64,000 nt of DNA from Sapria himalayana (GCA_029783825.1 JAREIK010003011.1:121280-185279), one strand, 5' to 3'. Shown: positions 1-15,359, counted from the stretch's first letter. The notes: generated by a model not told the origin, from the sequence alone. Numbers and translations are program-made.

Positions 1-1390
1 ATCTACACAAATATATATAAAGATAGATAGACATATAGACAGTTACATTGAAACAAAGATATATAGATAGATAGTTATATATATAGATATACAAATAAAC
101 ATATAGATAGTTATATAGATTGATAGATACACAGATATATAGATAGATAGAAAAATAAACATATAGATAGATTGATAGTTAGACAGATAGATTGATTGAT
201 AGATAGTGTGACAAATAGTTAGATAGACACATTGTCTAATAGATTTATATAATAAAAGATACATAGAGAGAGATAAATAGAGATAGAAATAGACAAATAG
301 AAAGATACAAAATAGATATATAAATAGAAGATAGACTAATAGACATATAGAAAGATAGATAATTAGATAGATTGACTAATAGTCTAATAGATGAATAGAG
401 TGATTAAAAGAATCAAATTTATAGATAGACAAACAGATAGACAGAGAGATGAATAGTCTATACATAATAGACAAAACAAAAAATAAATAGGTATACAGAT
501 AGATAGATATTAAAATTAATAGATATACACATAGTCACGTAGATCGAAATATAAATATAAATCAACACAAATAGACATATATACAAATATACACATTGGC
601 AGATAGATAATATATAGGTAGATAGAAAGAAAGATAGATAGATATATAGATAGAAGATAGATATATAGTAACATAGGCACATAGACACATAGACATATAA
701 ACTCATTGACAAATAGAACCATAGACACATAGATAGATTGATAGATAGATAGATAGACTAATAGATTGACAAATATATAGATTAACAGATATATATACTA
801 ATAGATAGACAGATAGACTGATAGATAGATAGATAGACAAATAGATTGATAGCAAGATATATAAATAAAAAAATATATATATATAGACATATAGATAGAT
901 AGATAGACAAATAGATTCATAGCAAGATATATAAATAAAAAATATATATATATATATATATATAGACATATAGATAGATAGATAGACAAATATATAGATT
1001 GATAGATATATAGATATACAAATAGATAGATAGACAAATAGATAGATAGATAGATAAATAAAAAGTAAGATACATAGATACATAAATAGACAAATGTCAG
1101 TTAGATAGATAGACAAAAAGATAGATATGTAGATAGAAAGATATGTAAATAGATATATAGAAAGATACATACAAACATATATAGATATATAGATAGAGTG
1201 ATAAAAATATAAATAGATATATAGATAGACATATAGTTAGATAGACAGATAGACAGATATATAGACAATTTGATAGATAAATAGATAGATAAACTGATAG
1301 ATAGATAGATAGATAGAATGATAGAATGATAGACAAATCCTTAGATACGAAGATCGGAAGATAGACAGAGAGACAGATAGACAGCTAGAC

Positions 1391-3700
1391 ATATTGGCAT
1401 ATTGACATATAGATAGATTGACAGATAGTCAGATAGAGAGATAAACAAAAGATAAATAAGCAGATAATTACATAGACATATAGATAGAAAAATAGATAGT
1501 TAGATAGAAAGATAGATGGATAAATAGATATCTTTATACTCAAATAGATAGATAGGTAGGTATATAGATATATAGATAGTTAGTTAGATAGCTATATAAA
1601 TAGATAGATAGATAAACTTATAGATAGAAAGACATTTAGATAGTTAGAGAGATAGATAGATAGACAGATCGATAGATAGGTATATAAATAGCTAGATAGT
1701 TGACAGTTAGACAAATAGATAGATAGATAGATAGACAGATAGACATATAAATAGAATGATCGATAGATACATAGATAAATAGATTTTCAAATAGAAAGAT
1801 AGATAGATAAACTACTATAAATTGATTGATTGATAGTTATATAGATAGTTAGACACATAGATAGTTAGATAAATAGATATATAGATAGATTGATAAATAA
1901 AAAAAAATGAAAATATATAGATAAGAAGATAGTAAGATCAATGAATAGATAGATAGATAGATATATACATACATAGATATAGAGATTAACTTATAGATAG
2001 ATAGACAAAAACATAATTAGATAGTTAAAAAAGGAAGATAGCCTGAAAGATAAATAGATTGACATTTAGGTATATAAACAAAAATTTAGATAGATAGATA
2101 AAGATATAGAAATATAGATAAATAGATAGATAGATAAACAACTAAACAAATATATAGATTGATAGATATACAAATTGATTGACAGATAGATATAAAGAAA
2201 GATAGATAGAGGGATGGATAGATAGTCAGATAGATTAATAGAAAAAAAAGATACATAGATAGAAATACAAAAAGCATATATACAAATATACATATAGTAA
2301 AATAGGTAGATAATAAAATATATATACAAATAGATAAATAAATAGACAGATAAAAAGTTACATACAAACATATATAAATAGATAGTTAGATAGATAATAA
2401 TATAATTAGACAGATAAATAGATAGATAGATAGACAGACAAATATATAGATAGAATGAAAATTTGATAGATAAATAGATAGATACATTGATAGATATATA
2501 TAATGATAGATAGATCCATAGATATGGTGATAAAAAGATAGACAGATAGATAGATAGACATATTGGCATCTTGATATATAGATAGATAGTTAGTTAGTTA
2601 GATAGAGAGATAACCAAAAACATAAATAAGCAAATATATAAATAATTACATAGACATATAGACAAAAAATTAGATTGTTAAATAGATCATTAGATAGATA
2701 GACAGATATCTAGATAGACAAATAGATAGATAGATAGATATATAGGTATATAGATAGATAGATAGTTAGATAGACAGATAAATAGATAGATAGATAAATT
2801 CATAGATAGAAATCAATTAGATAATTAGAGAGATAGATAGATAGATAGATCAATAGATAGGCATATAAATAGATAAAGAGTTAGACATTTAGATAAATAG
2901 ATATAATTATAGTTAGATAGACAAATAGAAAGATATATAGATGGGTAGATAAGCTGATAGATAGACAGACATATAGACTGATAGACAGATAGATGAGAGA
3001 TAGATAAATAAATAGACAGATAGATAGATACATATATAATAAGATATACAAATAGAATGATCGATAGATAAATTGATATAAATAGATAGCTATACAGATA
3101 TATAGATAGTTAAATAAATAGATATATAGAAAGATTGATAAATATAAAAAAATGAAAATATATAGATATGCAGATAGTTAGATTTTATGGATAGATAGAT
3201 AGTTATATACATACACAGATATACATATTGACTTATAGATTTATAGACAAAAACACAATTAGATAGTTAAATATGTAGATAGACTAAAAGATAACTAGAT
3301 TGAAATATAGGTATATAAACAAAAAGTTGGATAGATAGATAAGCATATCAAAATATAGATAAATAGATAGATAGAAAAACAACTAGACAAATAGATAGAT
3401 AGAGTGATTGATAGATAAATAGAAGAAAGATAGATAGATAGGGAGATATACAGATAGACAGACATATAGATAGATAGATAAAAATACAAAAAATATATAT
3501 ACAAATAAACAACTATTAGAATAGATAGATAAATATATAGACAAATAGATAGATAAATAGATAGACATATAGATAGATAGATAAATATATTAATTGATAG
3601 ACTGATAGATATAGATAGATAGATAAACAAAAAAGTCAAAAAGAAAAATAGTCAAATATACAGAATTAGAGATAAATTTTAGACACTTATATAGATAAAA
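1391..3700 (+). repeat. Higher-order duplication, unit about 1.2 kb, within the GATA array
   Basis: Landmarks recur in the same order at an offset of about 1.17-1.25 kb. 'atattggcat' is at 1391 and 2560. 'gagagataa(a/c)caaaa' followed by 'ataaataagca' is near 1436 and 2604. 'atgaaaatatatag' is at 1907 and 3152. 'aggtatataaac' is near 2068 and 3309. Copies are diverged by substitutions and small indels. This shows that the array has also grown by kilobase-scale duplication, not only by 4-bp slippage. Confidence 0.7.
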
Positions 3701-4905
3701 ATATATATAGATAAACAGATAGATAGATAGACAAAAAGATAGATAAATAGATAGATATACAGATAGACAAAAAGATAGATTAACAAATATATAGATAGAT
3801 AGTTAAATAGATCAAAAGTTAGATAGATAAACTAATAGACAGAAAGATAGATAAAGAGAGATAGAAATATAGAAAGATACATTGACATATATATAGATAT
3901 TAAGATAGATAAATAGACAAATAGATAGATAAACAAATATATATTTAGAAATATAGATATATAGATAGATAGACATAGAAATAGATAGATAAAGAGTTAG
4001 AAAGATAGGTAGATAAAATAGATAGATAGATAGATAAATAGAAAAATAGACAAATACATAGATAAATTAATAGGCAAATAGACTTATAAATTGATAGACT
4101 AATAAACATAAAGATAGATATACATATATTTAGTAAGAAAAATAGATAGATACATAGATAAATATATAAATAGATAAAAATATAGATATATAGATAGATT
4201 GATTGATTGATCAGCTGATAGATTAATAGATTGATAGATAGAAACTAGTTAGAAAGTTAGATAGATAGATAGATAGAGAGATAAATACATAAATAGATAG
4301 ATTGACACATAGACATATATACAAATAGATAGATAGATAGGTAAACATATAACAAACATATAGATAGATAGATAGATAGATAGTTAGATATGCATATAGA
4401 CATATAAATAGATAGAGAGATAGACAGATAGATATATATATAGTAAAATAGATTAATAGATTGATATATAAACAGATAGACAAATAGACATATAGATAGA
4501 TATACAAATACATATATAGATATACAAAAAGATAGAGAGACAGATAGGTAGACAGATAGATACATACATAGTTAGGCAAATAGATAGCTAGATAGACACA
4601 TAGAAACATAGATAGATAGACAAAGACACAAATAGAGAGAAAGATAGATACATAGATAGATAGACAAATAGATAGATAAACAAACATAAGATAGATAAAT
4701 AAAAAATTAGACAGACAGATAGATAGATAGACACATAGACACATAAAGATAAAAATAAATAGAAAAAAAGATAGATAGAAAATTAGACTAATAGACTAAT
4801 AGGCCGCTAGATAGTTTGATAGATATACACATAGATAAATAGATAGATAGACAATTAAATAGATAGACAGAATGTCAATTAAATAGACATATAGATAGAC
4901 ATATA

Positions 4906-5055
<150 letters not shown>

Positions 5056-6154
5056 GATATATAAATAAACAAATAGACATATACACATATAGATATAAAG
5101 AAAGAAAGATTGATTGATATATAGATTGATAGACAAATAGATAGATACATACATACATAGATTGATAGATTGAAAAATAGATATATAGACATATAAATAA
5201 ATATATAGATAGTCATATACTCAAATAAATATTTAAATAGATATATAGATAGATATAGAGATAGATAGACTAATAGACTGATAGGTTAAAAAGATAGTTA
5301 AATAGTTTGGCAGATAGATAAATAGGTAGATAAATAGATAGACATATAGATTTTTAGTTATTTAATGAAATAGTCAGATATAAAGATAAACATATAGATA
5401 AATTTATATATTGTTAGATTTATTAATAGACAAATATATTCATAGACAAATAAAAAATAGTAAAATGGAAAGTTATAGATATAGACAAATATATAGATAG
5501 AAAGATAAATATATTTATTGATATATAGATAAAAATATATACATATAAATAGTTAGGCAATTAGATATATAAAAATATAGAGAGATTGACAGATAGATGG
5601 AAAGATAGACACATTGACTTATAGACTAATATATAAAAAGATAGATAAAGTGAGAGAGAGATATATAGATAGATAGATTGACGCATAGATAGTAGACAAA
5701 TAGATAGATAAACAAATTGATTGATAGATAGATAGACAAATATATAGATACATAGAATCATAGATAGATAAATAGATAGATAGACACATAGATAGATAGT
5801 AAGATAGATAGATAGATAGATAGAAAAATAGAAAGATAGATAGATAGACATATAGATAAATAGATTCCTAGATAGGAGGGCAGATAGACAGATAGATAGA
5901 TAGACAGTCAAATTGATACATATAAAGATTGCTAGAAGGATATTTATATATATAGACAGATTGACAGATATACTGAAAGATAGAAAGAGAGTTAGATAGT
6001 TAGACAGATAGATAGATAGAATGAAAAATGGTTAAATACTTATATAGATTGATAGATAGACATATAGATATATAGATATATAGATAAATAGATAGATAGA
6101 GAGACTTATAGATAGATAGGCTGATAGATAGATATATAGATAAACATATTGATA

Positions 6155-6262
6155 GATATATAGATAATCATATAGACAGAATTATATATAGATAGATTGG
6201 CAGATAGATATATAGATAATCATATAGACAGAATTATATATAGATAGATTGGCAGATAGATA
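6155..6262 (+). repeat. 52-bp perfect tandem duplication
   Basis: A segment starting 'gataatcatatagacag' at 6163 recurs at 6215 with no mismatch I can see over about 45 bases. It is a recent local duplication inside the degenerate array. Confidence 0.85.
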
Positions 6263-6453
6263 GATAGATAGACATATAAACAAATAAACATATAGATAAA
6301 TATTTAGATAGATAAATAGATATATAGACACATAGACTTATAGACTGATAAACATAAAAGTAGATAGAGAGATAGAAAGATTGAAATATAGACAAATACA
6401 TAGATATATAGACATGTAGATAGATATATATATATATAATAGATATATAGATT

Positions 6454-6489
<36 letters not shown>

Positions 6490-6960
6490 TAAAGATACGT
6501 AGACATATATAAAAATAGATAGATAGAAAATAAGATAGATATACACATAAACACATATATAGATAGTCAGATAGATAGATAGACTATTAGATTGATAAAA
6601 AAATATCAAGTTAGATTGTTAGAGATATAGATAGATAGCCAGATAGACAGATAGATTGTTAGACACATAGATAAATAGATAGATAGATAGATAGACAAAT
6701 AGACATATAGAAAATACATAGATAGTCATATAGAATGATCAACAAATAGTCAAAAAGTCTGTTGGACAAATAGTCAGTTATACAGATAAATAGATATGTA
6801 TATAAATAGATAGATAGATAGATAGATAGAAAAATAGATAGATAGATAGACAAATAGATAGAAAAATAAATAGACAAGAAGAATTATAAACTGATAGACT
6901 GATAGATAATTTGATAGTTAAATAGATAAATAGATAGATATATACAAATAGACAATTAGA

Positions 6961-7710
6961 TAGACTAATATATATATATATATATATAGGTAGAATGACT
7001 GATAGACTAAAAGACTTATAGACAAAAAGATAGTTAGATAGTTAGATGGTTAGATAGATAGACAGATAAATAGTTACATAGATAGATAGATTGACATATA
7101 GAAATATATACAATTAGATAGGTAGACATATAAATAGATATTTAGATAGACATATAGATAGATAGATACACACACAAATAAATAGATAGACTGAGAGACA
7201 AATAGATAGATATATAGTAAATTCATAGAAAGATAATAAGATAAACTATACATAGATAAACAAATAGATAATTAGACAGATTGATTGATTGATCAATAGA
7301 TAGATAGATAAATTGCTACATAGTCTAATAGACTTATATATATATATATATAGGTAGAATGACTGATAGACTAAAAGACTTATAGACAAAAAGATAGTTA
7401 GATAGTTAGATGGTTAGATAGATAGACAGATAAATAGTTACATAGATAGATAGATTGACATATAGAAATATATACAATTAGATAGGTAGACATATAAATA
7501 GATATTTAGATAGACATATAGATAGATAGACACACAAATAAATAGATAGACCGAGAGACAAATACATAGATATATAGTAAATTCATAGAAAGATAATAAG
7601 ATAAACTATACATAGATAAACAAATAGATAATTAGACAGATTGATTGATTGATCAATAGATAGATAGATAAATTGCTACATAGTCTAATAGACTTATATA
7701 TATATATATA
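6961..7710 (+). repeat. Near-identical tandem duplication, unit about 364 bp
   Basis: The block beginning 'aggtagaatgactgatag' at 6988 recurs at 7352, an offset of 364. The copies end with 'tagtctaatagacttatata' at 7321 and 7681. The offset drops to 360 because of one 4-bp unit difference in a 'gatacacaca' stretch. Only a few other substitutions are visible, for example 'gactgagag' versus 'gaccgagag'. This is much younger than the surrounding degeneracy. Confidence 0.9.
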
Positions 7711-8146
7711 GAAATACATAAAGACAAATAAAAAGAAACATAGAAAGATAGATATATAGATAAAATGTTAGATAGATAGACATATAGATATATTGATTGA
7801 TACATAGATAGTTAGATAGATAGTTTAATAGAAAATACTAAGATAGTGAAAAGATAGTTTGAAAGAAAGATAGATAGATAATTTAATAGATAGACAGATA
7901 GACTAATAGACATATAGATAAATCGATAGATACAAACCTAGATAGAGAGATAAATAGACAGATACATAGATACAAAGATAGATAGAAAAATAAATAAATA
8001 AATAAATAAATAGATATATAAACATGTAGATAGATAGATAATTAGAAATATAGACAGATATACAAATGGACAAATAGGCAGATAGGTAGATAGATAATTA
8101 GATAAATAGTTAGATATATAGATTGACAATTAGATAGATTGATTGA

Positions 8147-8245
8147 TAGATAAATACATAGATACATAGACACATAGACACAATAACACATAGACACATT
8201 GACACATAGATACTTAGACAAATAGACACATAGAAACATAGAAAC
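8147..8245 (+). repeat. GACACATA-variant island in the GATA array
   Basis: A cluster of 'acacatag' and 'acatag' units replaces plain GATA here while keeping the 4-bp register (GACA-CATA). Similar islands lie at about 656-735, 4590-4745 and 12056-12180. Confidence 0.6.
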
Positions 8246-9768
8246 GTAGACATATAGATAAAGATAGATTGATAGATACAAAGAGAGACGGACATACAGA
8301 TAGACAAATAGATATATAAGTAGATAGAAAGATAGGTAAATAGAGAAATAGATAAATATAAAGGTAAACAAATAAATAGAGAGATAAATTTATAGATAGT
8401 TAGATAGATAGATAGATAGCTAGATATATAGATTATGAGATAGACAAATATATATTGATAGATTGATAGACAAATATATAGATAGATAGATATAAATATA
8501 TTCAAATATACAGATAGAAAGATAGTTAGATATATAGATAAATAAACAGATAGAAAAAAGAGATAGATAGATAGACAGATAGATAACTAGTTAAATAGAC
8601 AATTAGATAGATAAATAGATATATATATAAATAAATAGAAAAATAAATATATAGATAAATAGATTAACAAAAATATAGATAGATAGATAGATAGACTAAT
8701 AGAAAGAAAGACAGATATAAATACAGATAGATAGACATATAAATAGATAGATAGTTAGATAGTTATAAAAATTGATAGTTAGATAGACATATGCATAGAT
8801 TAATAATTGAGATATAGATAGTTTGACAAATAGAAAGTTAGTTACATAAATAGATAGATAAATAAACATATAAATAGATAGACAGATTGATTGATAGACA
8901 TATAGATTGATAAACAAATAGATAGTTAGTGATATAATTAAGACACATATATAGATATATAGATAGATATATAAAAGATAGATAGATAGACAGATAGATT
9001 GATTGATAATACATAGATATATAGAGAGATTGACAAATATATAGATTTACTGATATTCTAATACATAGAAAAGATATTTAGACAATTAGATAGATACATA
9101 GATTAAAATATAGACACTTTGATAGATATAAAGATAGATAGTTTGATAGTTACAAATATAGTTAGATAGACATATAATCAATTAGACAAATAAATAGTTG
9201 GATAGATAGATAGAGAGTGATATAAATATAAAGAGAGGTATTAAATAGATAGAAAGATATATAAACAAATAGACATAGATTGATATATAGATGGATAAAT
9301 AAATACATATAAAGATATATAGACAGATAGCAAATAGACAGACAGACAGATCAATAGATAAAAAAATATTTTGATAGTTACATATATAAATATAAATATA
9401 GATAGATAAATACATAGGTAGATATATAGATAGATAGACAGATTTAATGAATGACTAATAGTCAAATATATAATTAAACAATTAGATAGATAGATAGAAA
9501 TATAGAGAGATCAAAGATAGATAAATAAACAAAAATATAGATAAACATATAGATAGATAGATAGAAAAATATAAAAATATATTGATATATAGATCAAAAG
9601 ATTGATAGACAGATATATGGATAGACATATACATTGATAGATAGATATATAGAGAGAAAAAAATCATATAGAAAGTTAGACAGATAAACAAATATACAAA
9701 TAGATAGATAGACAAGTAGATAGACATAAAAATATATGTATAGATAGACATGCACACACACACAAATA

Positions 9769-9785
9769 GGCAAATAGACAAATAG

Positions 9786-9824
<39 letters not shown>

Positions 9825-9862
9825 ATCTATTTATTTATCTATATTTATATTTATATATAGAA
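9769..9862. repeat. Orientation flip / inverted GATA segment around a (TA)n tract
   Basis: A (TA)n run (about 9791-9822) is followed by 'atctatctatttatttatct' and further TTTA-type units, which is GATA/AATA reading in the opposite direction, before normal polarity resumes near 9860. The left flank 'caaatagacaaatagatat' is roughly complementary to the right arm, so the segment could fold into an imperfect hairpin. Confidence 0.65.
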
Positions 9863-11280
9863 AGATAGATAGATAAACAAATAGATACACATATAGTATA
9901 TAGATAATTAGATAGATAGATAGATAGACTATAAGATAGATAGATAGAAATAAAGATAGATAGATATACTGATAGACAAAGAGATAGTTATATAGATAAA
10001 TGGATCGACAAAAAGGAAAAAATATAAATAGACATAAATATGGATAGAAAAATAGACACTTAGATAGATAGATAGATATATAGATAAAAGATAGAAATAA
10101 AGAAATTCAAATAAATAGATATACATACAGATAGGCAAATAGATAGATGAAAATATAGACATATATATATGTAGACATATAGATAGATCGAAAGATAGAC
10201 AGATATATAGAAAGATAGAGATAAACAAAGATAGATATATAGATAGATATATTAACATATATATAGAGAGATGATATATTGATAGATAGATAGATAAATA
10301 GATATAATGAAAAATAGACGTATAAAAAGATAGACATATAGATAGTTAGCAAAATAGATAGATAGATAGATAGATAGACACACATATATATTCATAGATA
10401 TATAGATCGATAGATATATAGATAGATAGATAGATAGATAAAAAAATAAATAGAAAGTTAGATAGATAGATATACAAATAGATAGATATAAAAATAGGCA
10501 GATTGATAAATAGACAAATAGACAAATAGATAGATAGATAGATAAATTGATAAATTGATTGATTTACAGAAAGATAGTTGACAAATATACAGATAGATAG
10601 ATAGATACATAGATAGATGGACAGATAGATAAAGCTACAATTAGTAAGATAGATATATTGAAAAATAGACAGATAGATAGTTTATCAGAAAAACAGACTG
10701 ATAGATAGATAGATAAATTTATAGAAAAATAGATAGAAAAATATAAAGAAATACATGAAAGACAGATAGAAAGATGGATAGATAGAAAGATAGATAATAG
10801 ATAGATATACAGATAGACACATCAGATTATAGATAAATAAATAGATATAAAGATAGAAAAATAAACACATAGACAGAAAAACAAAAAGTTAGATAGACAC
10901 AAAGATAGATAGATAAATAGAGACACAAATCAACAAATACACAGATAAAATGATAGATAGATAGACATATAGATTGATTCACAAATTGATAGATATATAT
11001 ATAAATATAGATAGGCAGATTGATTGATTGATTGATTAACATATATATATTGATAGATAGATAGATAGATACATAGATACATAGATAGATAGAATGATTG
11101 ATAGATAGATATACCGAACTACATATAGATAGATATAAAGATAGATAGATAGAAAGATAGATAGATAAATAGATAGATAGAAAGGTAGAAAGATAGACAA
11201 GTATACTATTAGATAGATAGACAGGTAGACAGATAGATTGATCGATAGATAGATAGATAAATAGATAGACACATATTCTA

Positions 11281-11710
11281 ATAGAATTATATACTAAAAG
11301 ATTGTTAAATAAATATACTTTGAGATAGATAGATATATAAAAAGATAGGTAGATAGATAGTTAGAGATATAGACATTTAGATAGTTAGACAAATAGATAG
11401 ATAGACTAATAGTCTAATAGATGAATAGAGTGATTGAAAGAAAGATAGTTAGATAAATAGATAGATAGATAGATAGACAGATAGACAAGTAGTCTTTTTG
11501 ATAGATAGATGGAATGATCGATAGATAGACAGATAAATAAATAGACACATATACTAATAGATTAATATACTAAAAGATTGATAGAAAAATATATATTGAG
11601 ATAGATAGAAAAATATAAAGATAAATAGATAGATAAACAAATAGACAGTTAGAGATATAGACATTTAGATCGTTAATGAAATAATAATTAGACTGATAGT
11701 CTAATAAATG
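11281..11710 (+). repeat. Diverged tandem duplication, unit about 280 bp
   Basis: The series 'tatactaaaagattg', 'ttgagatagatag', 'ttagagatatagacatttag', 'gtctaata(g/a)atgaatag' appears at about 11290-11420 and again at about 11570-11710. The last landmark also occurs at 381 at the far left of the array, which implies older long-range duplication. Confidence 0.6.
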
Positions 11711-11721
11711 AATAGAAAGAT

Positions 11722-11752
<31 letters not shown>

Positions 11753-12055
11753 AAGATATACAATTTGATAGATAGATAGATATACAAATTGATAGATAGA
11801 TAGACAAACTGATAGATAGATATAATGATAATTAGATAGACATGTTGAAATATATAAAAAATGAAAAATAAATAGATATTCAGGTAGGCAAGTAGATAGA
11901 AAGATAAATAGCAACATATACAAATATATAGACCCACAAATAAATAAATAGGTAGATAGATAGATAGATAAATATATATGTAGAAATTTTGATAGATATA
12001 TATATATATATATATATGCATATATATACATATGTAGATATATACATAGACAGAT

Positions 12056-12180
12056 AGACACCTAGACCCATAGAGAAATAGACACATATACACATATAAC
12101 CATAGACACATATACATTTAGACACATAGAGACATAGATACATAGACACCTAGACACATTGTCACAAAGACATAAACAAA
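12056..12180 (+). repeat. GACACATA-variant island in the GATA array
   Basis: This is a second dense cluster of 'gacacata'-type units, with C-richer variants such as 'gacacctagaccc'. It shares the variant pattern of the islands near 0.7, 4.7 and 8.2 kb. Confidence 0.55.
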
Positions 12181-13650
12181 TAGATAGAAACAAGATAGAC
12201 AGATTAATTGATTAATAAATAGCCATATATACAAATAGATAGATAAAAAATAGTCAGATAGATAGATAAGCAAAAATATAAATATATAGATACACATATT
12301 TTCATATAGCCAGATAAATAGATAGATAGATAAATATACATATTGATAGATAAACCAAAAGGTAGATAGATCGATAAACAAATATACATAAAAAGAGATA
12401 TATTGATAGATAGATAAATAGTTAAACATATAAAAATATAGAAAGATAAAACGATCGATAGCTAGAGGGATAGACAAGTAGTTATATAGAGAGATGCACA
12501 AATAGACAAATAGATAGACATCTAGATAGATATATAAATAGATAGAAAAATGGACATTTTATAAATAGAAAGATTGATAGATAGACACAAAGATAGACAG
12601 ATATATAGAAAGAAAGAAAGAGATACAGATAGATTGATACACATATAGATAGAAAGACAAATTAATAGATACTCATATATATAGTTATACATATAGACAA
12701 ATACATAAATAAATAGAAAGATTGATAAACAAATAAATATATAGATAAATAGATAGATAGACATATCAAAAGATAGTAAGATACGCAAATAGAAAAATAG
12801 AAAGATAGTTAGATAGAGAGATAGACAGAAAAACTAATAGAGAAAGAGTCATATATATATATATAAACAAATATAAATTGACAGATAGAAAGATAAAGAA
12901 TTTAAAAATTAGAGAGATTAATAGATAATCATATAGATATATAGATAGATAAATAGATAGATACATAGATACATAGATAAATAGATAGATAGATAGATAG
13001 ATAAATAGACTGATAGATAAATATATAGATAGATACGCAGATACACAAATATACATATAGATCGATAGATGGATAAATAAATTTAGAGATAGATAGATAG
13101 ATAGATAGATCGATATAGAGATAGATAGATAGATAGATAGATAGAAACTTAAATAGATAGATAGATAGACAGTTATATAGATAGACACATAGATAAACAG
13201 ACAGATATATATATACACATATATATACATAAATAAAGAAATAAAAAGATAAACAGATACATAGATAGATAAAAAAAATAAACAAATAGACAAATTGATG
13301 TATAGATAGATAGATATGTAGATAGACAGGTAAATAGTTACAAAAATAAACATATCGATAGATAGCAGATAGATAGATAGAAAGATTGACATATAGATAG
13401 AATAATAGATAGACAGATAGACTGATAGATAGATTGATAGATATATAGATTGATAGAAAAATAGATATATAATTAGATAGTTAGACATATTAACATATAG
13501 ATAGCTAGATAGATAGATAGATAAATAGATAGATAGACTATTAAACAAATAGACAGATAAATTGATTTATAGATTGACAGTAAAACATATAGGTAGATAG
13601 TCAAACAAGAAAATATGAGGCTAAGTTGATAAAAATATAAATAGTTTAAT

Positions 13651-13681
<31 letters not shown>

Positions 13682-14727
13682 ATCAGATAGATACATAGAT
13701 ATAAAGATAGGCTTCTAGATAGATAGATAGATAGTTAGATAGATAAATCATCTGACTGATAAATGGGAAGATAGAAAAATAGATAGATTGATAGATTGAT
13801 TGATAAACAGATAGTTAGATAAATAAATAGATAGACAGATAGAAAGATTAATAGATAGTAGGATAGATAAATAGATATATTGATTGATAGGTATATATAT
13901 ATATAAATTGGCAAATAGATAGATATCCAAATTGACAAATAGAGTCATATGTAGATAGATAGATAAATAGATAGTTAGTTAGATAAATTGACATATATAT
14001 AGATAACCAAATAGAAAGATAAATAGATAGAAAGATTGATAGATAGATAGATAGATAAATATCCTAATAAATAGATAGATACAAAGATAGATAGATAAAA
14101 GATAGATATAGATAATTATAAATAGATAGATAGATAGACTAATAGTTTGATTGATAGTTATAGAGTTAGATAGATATATAGTTAGACAAATAGATATATT
14201 GAAAAATAGAAAAAAAGATAGATAGATAGCCATAGAGATATAAAAATAGATAGATTGATTAATACTCACATAGACAAATATAATGATAGACATATAGATA
14301 GATAGATAAATAGGTAGATTGTTACATAGATTAATAAATAGACTGATAGAAAGATGAATATATAGATAGATTAATAGATCGATAGAAAAATAGAATGATA
14401 GACTGATCAACAAATATGTATATAGGTAGATGAGTAGAAATGAAAATATATAGATAGACAAATAGTTAGACAGATAGATGGATAGATTAATAGGAGATAG
14501 ATATATGGATAGATAAATAGATACATAGATTTACTAATAGACTAATAGTTCTATTGATAGTTAAATAGTCAGATAGTTAAGAAAATAAATATATAGACAA
14601 ATAGACAGATAGACACATAGATAAATACACAAATAGATATAGAGATAGGTAGAGAGATAGATGGGTAGATAGATAGACACACAGATATATAGATAGATAG
14701 ATAAACAGATAAATAGATAGACATATA

Positions 14728-14742
14728 AACATATAGATAAAT
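14728..14742 (+). repeat. Left target-site duplication of LINE-1 (candidate)
   Basis: 'aacatatagataaat' here matches 'aacatatagttaaat' at 20509-20523, directly after the A-rich 3' end of the LINE (14 of 15 bases). Both are array sequence. Chance matches are easy in this repeat, but the copies sit exactly at the two junctions. Confidence 0.55.
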
Positions 14743-14869
14743 GGGGGATGGGGTAGAAGAGGGGTCACTATAAAAGGCTGAGGAAAGTGAGAGGGGGGTA
14801 GAAAGGGCAGAGAAAGAGGGAGACATAAGCAAGGATACAAGGCTGGAAAAGCATTTAGAAGGGGAAAAA

Positions 14870-15358
14870 ATGGTAGATATCAGAAAGTGGCTAAAGGAGA
14901 CATCCAAGGAGGTTGAATGGGGAGTAAAGGGGCTGGAAGATAGAAGAGGAAAGAACGCTAGAAGTAAGAGAAGGGAGGGGGGAAGAGAGACAAAAATAGT
15001 GGAGAAAATGGTAGAATTTAACTGGGAGGAGGATGATCTTCTATCGGAGGAAGAAACATACGCAAAAAACTGGCCCTTAATAAGAACAAGCATGCAAGAA
15101 ACTAAGATTGAATCAAAATTAACACATAACGATTCAGAAATAAGAAAACAGAAAATAAGGTGGAATATCACGCAAGAGAGAGAGAGGGCAATGGAGGCTA
15201 TTAGAAAAATGGGCAAAATCCTGGAAAAAATACAACTATTAATCACAATAGAACAAGCTCCACCAAGTTCAAACAAACCCCCAAGAAACACGAAAAAACA
15301 TGTTGACAAGAAATATGATTTGAAGTACACGACTAGAGCACAAGCAAAATTCACTTGA
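14870..15358 (+). CDS. LINE-1 ORF1 remnant (RNA-binding/chaperone-type role inferred)
   Basis: A 162-residue frame starts at ATG 14870. It is highly charged, with a possible coiled-coil (about residues 95-125, rich in E, R, K, M and I) and a basic C-terminus containing PPRNTKKHVDKKYDLKYTTR. This tail is homologous to the ORF1 tail of LINE-2 (PRNRKKYLNKTYETKCTTR), which supports it as true ORF1. No CCHC zinc knuckle or RRM-like fold is evident, and plant L1 ORF1 is usually several hundred residues, so the N-terminal part is probably missing. In-frame codons continue upstream to 14741 with a single TAA at 14771. It ends one base before the ORF2 ATG. Retained RNA-binding ability is unproven. Confidence 0.65.
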   Translation: MVDIRKWLKETSKEVEWGVKGLEDRRGKNARSKRREGGRETKIVEKMVEFNWEEDDLLSEEETYAKNWPLIRTSMQETKIESKLTHNDSEIRKQKIRWNITQERERAMEAIRKMGKILEKIQLLITIEQAPPSSNKPPRNTKKHVDKKYDLKYTTRAQAKFT

Positions 15359-15359
15359 A

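Noticed and set aside
14569..15354. 261-residue minus-strand frame with Ser/Leu-rich hydrophobic segments
   Set aside because: It lies antisense to LINE-1 ORF1 and its tail runs into the GATA array. The + strand frame has a homologue in LINE-2; this one does not.
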